Shown: positions 50,338 to 57,628 of the stretch, piece by piece
How the letters are laid out: each line of letters begins with the position of its first letter
Numbering within the stretch: position 1 is the first letter of the stretch
Source of the DNA: an uncultured Atopobiaceae bacterium
GTDB taxonomy: Bacteria; Actinomycetota; Coriobacteriia; Coriobacteriales; Atopobiaceae
Assembly: GCA_910579165.1 (NCBI GenBank)
Contig: CAJTTF010000006.1
Coordinates: 33,619-97,618, forward strand
DNA length: 64,000 nt
Direction: 5' to 3'
Notes under the pieces: model-generated
Databases searched by the model: none
What the model was told of the DNA's origin: nothing
What the model saw: the letters and a program-made list of their open reading frames with translations, nothing else
Translations under genes and position numbers: made by a program

Positions 50338-50646
50338 CTAGAGCTTAATCTCAATATCTACGCCAGCGGGCAGGTTGAGGTGCATAAGCTGATCAACCGT
50401 GGTCGAAGACGGATTGAGGATATCGATAAGGCGCTTATGAGTGCGCATCTCAAACTCTTCACGCGAGTCCTTATCCTTGTGTGGTGAGCGGATAACACAA
50501 TAACGGGCGCGCTCAGTAGGCAGCGGAATAGGTCCGGACACCTTCGCGCCTGTTTGCTGCGCGGTAGCAACAATTTGTGCAGAGGATTTATCTACAATCT
50601 CATGGTCAAATCCCTTAAGACGAATTCTAATTTTCTGGCTTGCCAA
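50338..50646 (-). CDS. rpsJ: 30S ribosomal protein S10 (NusE)
   Basis: A 102-residue ribosomal protein, start TTG with AGGAAGGGA upstream. Diagnostic segments are KIRIRLKGFDHEIVDKS, GPIPLPTERARYCVIRSPH and EMRTHKRLIDI. S10 also acts as NusE in antitermination with NusB. It follows fusA by 44 bp. In most bacteria rpsJ leads the S10 operon (rplC, rplD and so on); here a terminator follows and none of those genes is present, so it has been separated from them. Confidence 0.97.
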   Translation of the reverse strand: MASQKIRIRLKGFDHEIVDKSSAQIVATAQQTGAKVSGPIPLPTERARYCVIRSPHKDKDSREEFEMRTHKRLIDILNPSSTTVDQLMHLNLPAGVDIEIKL

Positions 50647-50690
50647 CTGAGTTCCCTTCCTGGTATTTTTCGTTATTCTTTATCAAATAA

Positions 50691-52787
50691 TTACGCGTTT
50701 CCGCCGGCCTTGGAGACAATCTCTTCAGAGACGGCCTTAGGCACAGGCTCATACTCACCAAACTGCATGGTGTAGGAAGCGCGGCCCTGCGTCTGTGAAC
50801 GCAGATCTGTTGCATAACCAAACATCTCTCCTAGCGGCACTTTGGCACGAATAATCTTGGAGTTCTTGCGGTCCTCCATGCCCTCAATCTTGCCGCGACG
50901 GCTGGAAAGATTTCCCATAACGTCGCCCATGTATTCCTCGGGCGTCTCAACTTCAACGTCCTCAATAGGCTCGAGCAAAATGGGGTTAGATTGCTTCAAG
51001 GCTTCCTTCACGGCCATAGAGCCGGCGATCTTAAAGGCGGCCTCAGATGAATCAACTTCGTGGTAGGAGCCGTCGTTTAAGGTTACTTTCACGTCTACAA
51101 CGGGATATCCTGCAACCACGCCGGACTGCAGCGCTTCCTGGATGCCCTTGTCGACAGAGGGGATGTATTCCTTGGGGATGACACCACCAACGATGTTGTT
51201 AACAAATTCGTAACCCTCACCGGGCTCGCGAGGCTCAAGGTCGATAACGGCATGGCCATATTGACCGCGTCCACCAGACTGACGAATGAACTTGCCCTCC
51301 ACACGCTGAACCGCTTTACCAGCGGTTTCACGATAGGCAACCTGCGGTTTACCCACAGAGCACTCAACCTTAAATTCGCGGCGTAGACGATCAACAATAA
51401 TCTCAAGGTGGAGCTCGCCCATACCGGCAATGATGGTTTGACCAGTTTCATGATCAGTGTGGACCTGGAAGGTAGGATCTTCCTCAGCAAGCTTAGCAAG
51501 ACCAACGCTCATCTTCTCCTGATTGGCCTTGTCCTTGGGCTCTACAGCAACATCGATAACCGGATCGGGGAAGTCGATGGCCTCAAGCACAATTGGATGC
51601 GCCTGATCGCAAAGCGTGTCACCGGTGGTGGTGTCTTTTAGACCAACAACGGCAACAATGTCTGCGGTAGAGCAACCATCGCGATCAACACGATCGTTTG
51701 CGTTCATCTCAAGGATGCGGCCCAGACGCTCTTTGTCACCTTTAACGGAGTTGTAGACAAACGAGCCTTTCTCGGCCTTGCCTGAATACACGCGAATGTA
51801 AGTGAGTTTACCAACAAACGGATCGGTCATAATTTTGAACGCAAGAGCGCTGAACGGCTCGTCGTTGGAAGCCTTACGGGTCTCGGTTTCGTCGTTTTTG
51901 GGATTGAAGCCCTCAACAGGAGGAATGTCCAGAGGAGATGGGAGGTAATCTACGACTGCGTCCAAAAGCTCTTGGATACCTTTGTTTTTGTAAGCAGATC
52001 CCACAAAGACCGGGTTAAGTTGATTGGAGACAGTGGCCTTGCGGATGGCATCTTTCAAGACGTCAACGGGCACCTCTTTGTCCTCCAAAACAAGCTCCAT
52101 GAGCTCGTCAGACGCGTCGGCGGCAGCCTCCAGGAGTTCTGCGCGCTTCTCGTCTGCCAGTGCCTTAAACTCGTCAGGAATGGCATCCATTTTCTCGGGG
52201 TAAATCATGCCCTTGTCGTCCTCTTTGAAGTCCCATGCATCCATGGTGACGAGGTCGATAATGCCCCAGAAGTTTTCCTCGGCGCCCATAGGGAGCTGCG
52301 CAGCAACGGCGGGTGCACCCAGGCGATCCTTCATGGTTTCAATGGCATTTAAGAAGTCAGCACCCACGCGGTCATACTTGTTGATGAACGCTATGCGGGG
52401 AACGTTGTAGTTAGAGGCTTGGCGCCATACGGTTTCTGATTGGGGCTGGACACCGGCAACAGCGTCAAAGACGGCAACGGCGCCGTCCAGTACGCGGAGG
52501 GAGCGCTCAACCTCGGATGTAAAGTCAACGTGACCGGGGGTGTCGATAATCTGGATGACATGGTCGTTCCAGAAGCATGTGGTAGCAGCGGAGGTAATGG
52601 TTACGCCTCGCTCCTGCTCCTGCTCCATCCAATCCATGGTGGCCGCACCCTCGTGCACCTCACCAATTTTGTGATTCTTACCGGTGTAATAAAGAATGCG
52701 CTCGGTTGTGGTTGTTTTGCCCGCGTCAATGTGGGCCATAATGCCGATATTTCTAATGTCTTTGAGAGCGTATTTGCTGTCGGCCAT
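50691..52787 (-). CDS. fusA: Elongation factor G
   Basis: A 698-residue translocation GTPase. G1 is AHIDAGKTTTTERILYYTG, G3 is in IIDTPGHVDF and G4 reads NKYD, where most EF-G have NKMD. Domains II-V follow, with VEGKFIRQSGGRGQYGHAVI in domain IV and GKIEGMEDR towards the C-terminus. Length is normal. AGGAGAT precedes the ATG. It lies 27 bp downstream of rpsG in the str operon. No tuf gene follows, unlike the common rpsL-rpsG-fusA-tuf order. Confidence 0.98.
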   Translation of the reverse strand: MADSKYALKDIRNIGIMAHIDAGKTTTTERILYYTGKNHKIGEVHEGAATMDWMEQEQERGVTITSAATTCFWNDHVIQIIDTPGHVDFTSEVERSLRVLDGAVAVFDAVAGVQPQSETVWRQASNYNVPRIAFINKYDRVGADFLNAIETMKDRLGAPAVAAQLPMGAEENFWGIIDLVTMDAWDFKEDDKGMIYPEKMDAIPDEFKALADEKRAELLEAAADASDELMELVLEDKEVPVDVLKDAIRKATVSNQLNPVFVGSAYKNKGIQELLDAVVDYLPSPLDIPPVEGFNPKNDETETRKASNDEPFSALAFKIMTDPFVGKLTYIRVYSGKAEKGSFVYNSVKGDKERLGRILEMNANDRVDRDGCSTADIVAVVGLKDTTTGDTLCDQAHPIVLEAIDFPDPVIDVAVEPKDKANQEKMSVGLAKLAEEDPTFQVHTDHETGQTIIAGMGELHLEIIVDRLRREFKVECSVGKPQVAYRETAGKAVQRVEGKFIRQSGGRGQYGHAVIDLEPREPGEGYEFVNNIVGGVIPKEYIPSVDKGIQEALQSGVVAGYPVVDVKVTLNDGSYHEVDSSEAAFKIAGSMAVKEALKQSNPILLEPIEDVEVETPEEYMGDVMGNLSSRRGKIEGMEDRKNSKIIRAKVPLGEMFGYATDLRSQTQGRASYTMQFGEYEPVPKAVSEEIVSKAGGNA

Positions 52788-52814
52788 GGTTTAGATCTCC
52801 TCTTAACTTTTCTC

Positions 52815-53282
52815 TTACCAGCGATAATGGGCGAATGCGCGGTTTGCTTCTGCCATCTTAAAGACGTCTTCACGCTTCTTAACCGAGGCACCAACGCCAT
52901 TGGAAGCGTCCAGAATCTCGTTTGCAAGGCGCTCGACCATTGTCTTTTCTTTGCGGTCGCGCGCATAGTTCACCATCCAGCGGATTGCAAGCGTAGTTGC
53001 GCGGCGAGAATTAACCTCCATGGGCACCTGATAGGTAGCACCACCAACACGCTTAGGCTTAACCTCAAGCGTGGGGCGCACGTTGTCCATAGCCTTCTTA
53101 AAGACCTCAAGCGGATCTTGACCGGACTTCTGGGCAACCTGATCGAAGGCATCATAGACGATACGCTCAGCAAGGCTTTTCTTGCCGCTCAGCAGCACCT
53201 TGTTGATGAGCTGAGTAACAAGGCGATTGTTGTACTTCACGTCGGGGATGATTTCTCTTCTTTGAGCAGCAGCTCTGCGCAT
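52815..53282 (-). CDS. rpsG: 30S ribosomal protein S7
   Basis: A 155-residue head-domain protein that nucleates 30S assembly. Family segments are MRRAAAQRREIIPDVKYNN, SGKKSLAERIVYDAFD, VKPKRVGGATYQVPMEV and the C-terminal AFAHYRW. AGAGGAG precedes the ATG. It is the second gene of the str operon, 39 bp after rpsL. Confidence 0.98.
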   Translation of the reverse strand: MRRAAAQRREIIPDVKYNNRLVTQLINKVLLSGKKSLAERIVYDAFDQVAQKSGQDPLEVFKKAMDNVRPTLEVKPKRVGGATYQVPMEVNSRRATTLAIRWMVNYARDRKEKTMVERLANEILDASNGVGASVKKREDVFKMAEANRAFAHYRW

Positions 53283-53321
53283 AGTTTCTCCTCTAGCTTC
53301 TTTCTTGATCTCTCGTGAATC

Positions 53322-53690
53322 TTAGGATTTCTTGGTGCCGTAGCGTGAACGAGAACGCTTTCTGTCCTCAACAGCGGCGCAGTCATAGGCACCGCGAATG
53401 ATTTTGTAACGCACACCAGGAAGGTCGCGGACACGACCTCCACGGATAAGTACGATGGAGTGCTCTTGCAGGTTATGCCCCTCGCCGGGGATATAAGCAG
53501 TTACTTCAATTCCGTTTACCAAACGCACACGGGCAACTTTACGCATAGCCGAATTAGGCTTTTTGGGCGTTGTGGTGTACACACGTGTGCACACGCCGCG
53601 TTTCTGCGGATTCCCTTTGAGTGCAGGGTTTTTGGGCTTTGACTTGATGGACTTTCTGCCTTCACGGACGAGTTGGTTAATAGTAGGCAA
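53322..53690 (-). CDS. rpsL: 30S ribosomal protein S12
   Basis: A 122-residue decoding-centre protein, start TTG with AAGGAG upstream. It begins MPTINQLVREGRKS and has K43 in TPKKPNSAMRKV. At the second accuracy site the sequence is GGRVRDLPGVRY, with Arg at position 88 where most bacteria have Lys (GRVKDLPG). K88R is a well-known streptomycin-resistance change in other species, so this organism may be intrinsically less sensitive. It is the first gene of the str operon, behind a strong promoter and a 250-nt leader. Confidence 0.98.
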   Translation of the reverse strand: MPTINQLVREGRKSIKSKPKNPALKGNPQKRGVCTRVYTTTPKKPNSAMRKVARVRLVNGIEVTAYIPGEGHNLQEHSIVLIRGGRVRDLPGVRYKIIRGAYDCAAVEDRKRSRSRYGTKKS

Positions 53691-54076
53691 CCTGTTCTCC
53701 TTTTTCCTGTGCTGTTTTCTGTACTTACTTAGTAACTTATACTTTTACTTGCTTGTACTTTTACTTGCTTGTTTGTTTGTACGTTTCTTGTATCGCGTAC
53801 TTTTTTGCGCCTTGCGCTTTTCTGTGTACTTTTCTTGAACTCTTCAGTTCACCCTATATATTGTGTCTCTTGTTCCGATAACCACACCATCTGCCTGGTA
53901 TTTCATCCTTAAAGCGCAGCGTAGGGGCGCTGCAGCGCGACGGTAGAGATTACGCTCAATCTAGCTGGCTGTCAATTGTCCACGTCTCCGGGCGTATCCA
54001 TCTCCATCACTTCTCCATTTTTCGCTGCTTCTGGATATTCTACAGAGATTATTTGCCGAGAAATACGTGGAACTTG
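53691..54076. other. Leader region of the str operon
   Basis: These 386 bp hold no gene I can support. On the minus strand there is a near-consensus promoter (53947-53975), then a 250-nt leader. Within the leader a 16-bp sequence TACTTTTACTTGCTTG (plus strand) is repeated exactly in tandem at 53740-53771, followed by more TTTG/CTTG-rich sequence toward 53790. Confidence 0.65.
53947..53975 (-). promoter_or_regulatory. Strong promoter of the rpsL-rpsG-fusA-rpsJ operon
   Basis: On the minus strand the -35 box is a perfect TTGACA (53970-53975) and the -10 box TAATCT (53947-53952), with a 17-bp spacer. Transcription would start near 53940, about 250 nt before rpsL. Confidence 0.75.
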
Positions 54077-55405
54077 TTACCGGGTAGAGACTTCTCCTAC
54101 AAGCGAGGACATGAAATAAGGCAGCGAGAATTTCTTCCCTACTTTTCCAACATTGCCTGCGTGGAGCTTATAACCAGCCTCCACTCCGTCTCTCTCAAGA
54201 AAAGCATCAAGAGACGCCGTTGATCCGCGACCTGCCTTAACCTCCACCGGCACAACGCCTGCGTTTTTATCAAACAAGAACTCAATCTCTTGAGTAGCAC
54301 CTTTGTTCATCCAATAGTGAAGGGAAAGACCTGCTTTCACCAGAGAACAGGCAATGGCATTCTCGTAAATGCCGCCTTTCATGGGGCCTTTAAGCGTATC
54401 TTCAATAAGAGCTGCCATCATCTCAAAGCCAAACATCGCGCAGAGCAAACCTGTATCGTTGAGATATAACCTGAACTTGCTCTCATCCTCATACGCTTTC
54501 AGAGGGAACTCAGGCGTTTTCACCGCATAGCAATACCTCACAAGATTGGCGTCGCGAAGCCAATCGAGTGCAGTTTCAAACTTTCGCGCCGTTCCTCTTT
54601 TTTCTACCAGCCCATATCTAAACTTTGTATTTTCTTTTGCGAGTTGCCGCGGCACGGACAAATAACACTCCCGTGCCTTATTGCGCACATTTGCCTCTGC
54701 AAACTTGGCAATGTCATCTAGGTACGTATTGAGAAGCTGCTTCTGCACCTCATACGTCTTGCCGTAGTTTTTGGAATCAACGTAGACAGAAACCACGGCG
54801 GGCATTCCGCCTACGGCAATATATTGTCTAAAATGGCGCAGATACTTCTCGAGAATTGCCTGATTAAAAGGCTCAAGCGTAGCAAGATGCCGACGAAATG
54901 CATCAAAGGGTGTATCCCCTAAGCCAAGAGCCCACAAAAACTCCTCAAAATCGAGTCCGAACATCTCAATTTGCCGTTCATAACCCACGGGAATAGAGCT
55001 ATCGTTCATATAATTAAGCCCTAGGAGCGATCCAGAGGCGATAACGTCAATATCTGGATCTTGGGCAAGAAACTTGAGCGCAGTGCGGGCTTTGGGACAA
55101 TCTTGAATCTCATCGAGAAAAAGTAGCGTGTCCCCTGGAACAAAAGATGCTCCTGAATTAAAGAGCGAGATGCGCTCTTTGATCTCTTGGGGCGTGAGAG
55201 GGCCTTCAAAAACGCTCTTAAGTTCAGGATGCTCAATAAAGTTGAGAGAAATAAACGAAGCATAGGCGTTCTCACCAAACTGAGTGATGGTATATGTTTT
55301 TCCTACCTGTCGTGCACCTTTAACCAGAAGAGCCTGAGGCTCATGCGCCTGGCGCCGATTGCTCTTCCAAGCGAGCAACTGATCTGTCATTTTTCTCTTA
55401 AGCAC
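54077..55405 (-). CDS. AAA ATPase with C-terminal DUF4143 domain (second copy)
   Basis: A 442-residue protein of the same broad family as the 34331-35626 gene but a different branch. Walker A is KGARQVGKTYT, Walker B DTLLFLDEIQDCPKA, and an arginine-finger region VIASGSLLGL follows. The C-terminal DUF4143 domain contains RLYLNDTGLLCAM and a nuclease-like EIEFLFDKNAGVVPVEVKAG, with E and E-V-K spaced as in PD-(D/E)XK folds. The start is GTG at 55405 with AGGAAGG upstream, or ATG five codons later. Its promoter is preceded by four 32-bp repeats. Biological role unknown; toxin-antitoxin or mobile-element control has been suggested for relatives. Confidence 0.88.
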   Translation of the reverse strand: MLKRKMTDQLLAWKSNRRQAHEPQALLVKGARQVGKTYTITQFGENAYASFISLNFIEHPELKSVFEGPLTPQEIKERISLFNSGASFVPGDTLLFLDEIQDCPKARTALKFLAQDPDIDVIASGSLLGLNYMNDSSIPVGYERQIEMFGLDFEEFLWALGLGDTPFDAFRRHLATLEPFNQAILEKYLRHFRQYIAVGGMPAVVSVYVDSKNYGKTYEVQKQLLNTYLDDIAKFAEANVRNKARECYLSVPRQLAKENTKFRYGLVEKRGTARKFETALDWLRDANLVRYCYAVKTPEFPLKAYEDESKFRLYLNDTGLLCAMFGFEMMAALIEDTLKGPMKGGIYENAIACSLVKAGLSLHYWMNKGATQEIEFLFDKNAGVVPVEVKAGRGSTASLDAFLERDGVEAGYKLHAGNVGKVGKKFSLPYFMSSLVGEVSTR

Positions 55406-55480
55406 GCTTATGCCTTCCTAAAAATTGCGCATCCCGCAAAATGTCTTGATTATTAATCCGGAGTTAAAGAACTCGCTACT

Positions 55481-55510
55481 ATAATACCTGATAAAAATAT
55501 ATAACGTTAA
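55481..55510 (-). promoter_or_regulatory. Putative promoter of the second DUF4143 ATPase gene
   Basis: On the minus strand TTAACG (55505-55510) and TATTAT (55481-55486) are separated by 18 bp, about 70 bp upstream of the GTG start. The 32-bp repeat array begins 6 bp upstream of the -35 box. Confidence 0.5.
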
Positions 55511-55516
55511 AAGCAT

Positions 55517-55644
55517 TGCATATTTTTGGGAGTAATTGTACTTTAAAATGCATATTTTTGGGCGCTATTTTTGTTCAAGATGCATATTTTTTGGCAATAA
55601 ATTGCCTTCAAATGCATATTTTTCTATAGATTTACTCCGAGAAG
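55517..55644. repeat. Four repeats on an exact 32-bp period, core TGCATATTTTTGG
   Basis: The core TGCATATTTTTGGG starts at 55517, 55549, 55581 (one extra T, one fewer G) and 55613 (shortened to TGCATATTTTTC). The starts are exactly 32 bp apart. The second halves are only loosely conserved (TTG-CTTCAAA-like). 32 bp is close to three helical turns, so all cores face the same side of the DNA, next to the promoter of the DUF4143 gene. Confidence 0.85.
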
Positions 55645-55652
55645 TACTTGGA

Positions 55653-55755
55653 GCTTAGAAGCGGAATAGAGAAAAAGGTAAGGCGCGGACTTCAAACAGT
55701 TTGAGCTTCGCTCATAAACTCTTTCGCTAGCTTTACCTTTTTATCTTACTGACAA
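55653..55755. terminator. Long hairpin, left copy (downstream of AbiEii)
   Basis: Arms GAAAAAGGTAAGG-CGCGGA and a matching TTTCGCTAGC-TTTACCTTTTT flank an inner stem AGTTTGAGC/GCTCATAAACT. T-runs occur at the outer end on both strands, so it should stop transcription in both directions. It is nearly identical to the copy at 57424-57536 but has more mismatches in its outer stem. Confidence 0.75.
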
Positions 55756-55874
55756 GAAACGTAAAGTGGACCCCATTTACCGTACACTTTTTCCCTTACG
55801 CACGCTTCTTTCTTTTTTTCTAGAAAAGTAGAATTGGCAACGAACCCAAAGGAGGGATGAGGTGAACCGTGCAT

Positions 55875-56705
55875 CTACTCAGTTACGTTCATAGCTGAAT
55901 CTATTCGTTCGATAAGAGCGTTTCCCCATGCAATCGCTTCGTCCAAATCGAGTACGCAAAGTCCTTCAGCGGCGACCGCATACCCAACCTTCCATCCAGG
56001 GTTGGCTACGATGTAAGACGGCCATGGCTGCATCTCCCTATAAGAAAACAAGCGAATGCAAACCGGTCGTATGGATTCAAGGTCAGGGGGATTCTCGTTC
56101 ATGATAACCTGCAGGTCGACAAGATCGTGAACCCGCTCCGATCCAGCCGCTGTAAGTGCATGAATCTTTTGAGCAACCTGATGAGTCAACTTCATGAATG
56201 GAACAGGGTCCAATGGTGGGAACCCCAGTGTAACAAGCATCTTGGAGGCATCTTGCGGAACCAGCATGTCCGGATTCTCCGCATCACCAATCTCGTTGTG
56301 TCCGACTTCAAGAGGAACTGTTGTCCAGGATTTTCCGTTATAGGAAAGCTTTATTTCGAATGGCTGCATAACATAGCGTTTGGACACTCCCTTAGGCGAT
56401 GCCTGATGCCCGCGTACCAGCCTCCCGGTAAAGCCATTCCAGCCAGTGCTAAGCGCATCTTCCAACCGATTGGCGTATTCTTCGATATCCATTGAGCGCG
56501 CCGCATCCAAATCCCGCGAGAAGCGGGTTGCGGCATCTCCAAAGCGAAGTTTAAGCGAACTGCCACCCTTTACCGCACCATCGGGAATAAGCTGGGATAC
56601 GATAGCATTCGCTAGTGTGCGCCTTATGCGTACGGCATCTCCGCTGCCTTGCGCGAGGCGCTCTATGGCGATGTCAAGATTCCTTCTACTATTTGGGACG
56701 CTCAA
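55875..56705 (-). CDS. abiEii: AbiEii/AbiGii-type nucleotidyltransferase toxin
   Basis: A 276-residue protein of the type IV toxin-antitoxin AbiE system, an abortive-infection defence. The nucleotidyltransferase core reads AVKGGSSLKLRFG (K46, G47, G48, S49), followed by TRFSRDLDAAR (R61, D65, D67), matching the GGS-10-DxD site of DNA-polymerase-beta-like enzymes. A Lys in THQVAQKIHAL and a following Asp in RVHDLVDLQ fit the further conserved motifs III and IV. Such toxins stop growth, probably by modifying tRNA or another nucleotide target, when phage infects. It overlaps the antitoxin gene by 4 bp. Confidence 0.85.
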   Translation of the reverse strand: MSVPNSRRNLDIAIERLAQGSGDAVRIRRTLANAIVSQLIPDGAVKGGSSLKLRFGDAATRFSRDLDAARSMDIEEYANRLEDALSTGWNGFTGRLVRGHQASPKGVSKRYVMQPFEIKLSYNGKSWTTVPLEVGHNEIGDAENPDMLVPQDASKMLVTLGFPPLDPVPFMKLTHQVAQKIHALTAAGSERVHDLVDLQVIMNENPPDLESIRPVCIRLFSYREMQPWPSYIVANPGWKVGYAVAAEGLCVLDLDEAIAWGNALIERIDSAMNVTE

Positions 56706-57226
56706 CGTAGCTCCTTCTTCAAGGTTTCAAGATCCGCGTTGCTAATGAGCCCTTCCTCCCTCGCTTCGCCGGCCGCAGAAAGTAGTCTCTCTGTAAGCAC
56801 ACGCCCGCGACAGTCGAGGATGGCCTCGGTAATCGTTTGGGAAGGAATGCCCTCGTAGTATGTGGTTGTCTTACCCTCGGTGGTGACAAGTTCAATCCAT
56901 TCAGGCAGAATCTTCCTGACGCGTTTTGGCGTACCAACTCCAAGACGGCGAGGGTTTACCAGAGCAAGATTATGCATAGCAAGCACCGCTTCGCCTACAA
57001 GAAAGCTATCCTCGCCAACGAGCGCTACCGCCTCAGCATAACGGTCGAGCTGAGTAGGTGCATATTTGGTCAATTTGTAGACTCCCCGCCCACGCCTCTC
57101 AAGTCTGTTTCCCTCAACCCATCTTCGAAGTTCAGACTTGGAGATACCCATCTCCCGTACCTGGGCAGCTGTAACTAGACCGTAGTTATCGGCAGCAATC
57201 TCGTATATCTTATCGAAATGATTCAT
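56702..57226 (-). CDS. abiEi: AbiEi-type antitoxin and autorepressor
   Basis: A 174-residue protein. An N-terminal winged helix (about 1-60; YGLVTAAQVREMGISKSELR, then RRGRGVYKLTKY) binds DNA. The C-terminal domain (about 65-174; LVGEDSFLVGEAVLAMHNLA, TEAILDCRGRV) is the antitoxin part of the AbiEi_4 kind. In characterised systems AbiEi represses its own operon through inverted repeats and neutralises AbiEii without binding it. A matching 11-bp inverted repeat overlaps its start codon. No ribosome-binding site is visible before the ATG, so the message may be leaderless or very short-leadered. Confidence 0.85.
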   Translation of the reverse strand: MNHFDKIYEIAADNYGLVTAAQVREMGISKSELRRWVEGNRLERRGRGVYKLTKYAPTQLDRYAEAVALVGEDSFLVGEAVLAMHNLALVNPRRLGVGTPKRVRKILPEWIELVTTEGKTTTYYEGIPSQTITEAILDCRGRVLTERLLSAAGEAREEGLISNADLETLKKELR

Positions 57227-57261
57227 GTCAAAAGGTTAGCATTTTTGTATACCTTTTGACA
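57226..57261 (-). promoter_or_regulatory. Operator of the AbiE operon (11-bp perfect inverted repeat)
   Basis: TGTCAAAAGGT (57226-57236) and ACCTTTTGACA (57251-57261) are exact reverse complements with a 14-bp spacer. A TATACA -10 box on the minus strand overlaps the distal arm and spacer, and the proximal arm touches the start codon. Binding here would block both RNA polymerase and the start. Confidence 0.75.
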
Positions 57262-57628
57262 ATAAGGGGCTCTAATTATGGAGCTGGATGGTTAATTTCT
57301 ATCCGGAGTAACATGTGAATCGTCCGCGAGCGATTTGTGCGAATTCTCATTGAAAGAGAAAAAGGGTAAGGCGCGGAATAATTAAGCTTGTCACCTGGAT
57401 AGAAAAAAGGTAAGGCGCGGACTATTAGAAGCTTGAAAGCGGGATAGAGAAAAAGGGTAAGGCGCGGACTTCAAACAGTTTGAGCTTCGCTCAAAAACTC
57501 GTCCGCTAGCCTTACCCTTTTTCTCTTACCAACAAGCACAAATTCAGAGATTCAAGTTACTTTCTTGTTCTCTTGCTGAGAAAAATCAGGTTACTGCAAG
57601 TCGATTTATCTATTTGCCTCTCCCTACC
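57227..57628. other. Non-coding region between AbiE and the giant surface-protein gene
   Basis: These 402 bp contain the AbiE operator, two solitary left arms of the hairpin element (57353-57376 and 57399-57422, both with GGTAAGGCGCGGA), one complete hairpin (57424-57536) and about 90 bp without recognisable signals before the stop of the giant gene. Confidence 0.7.
57424..57536. terminator. Long hairpin, right copy (downstream of the giant surface-protein gene)
   Basis: AGAGAAAAAGGGTAAGGC and GCCTTACCCTTTTTCTCT pair perfectly over 18 bp, extended by GCGGAC/GTCCGC past a small bulge, and enclose an inner stem AGTTTGAGC/GCTCAAAAACT. Both strands end in CCCTTTTTCTC, so it should terminate from either side. 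Confidence 0.85.

Larger units (their letters stand above)
55406..55874. other. Non-coding region between the DUF4143 ATPase and the AbiE module
   Basis: These 469 bp contain the ATPase promoter (55481-55510), four 32-bp-period repeats (55517-55644), a long terminator-like hairpin (55653-55755) shared with 57424-57536, and about 110 bp ending at the AbiEii stop. The stretch GTAAAGTGGACCCC at 55761-55774 resembles the ends of some IS3-group elements, but no partner end was found. Confidence 0.6.

Noticed and set aside
55517..55644. Short CRISPR array
   Set aside because: The conserved part is only 12-14 bp, the intervening parts are partly similar to each other, and no cas gene is present.
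55757..55790. Insertion sequence end (GTAAAGTGGACCCC)
   Set aside because: It resembles ends of some IS3-group elements, but no second end, transposase or target duplication was found in the window.
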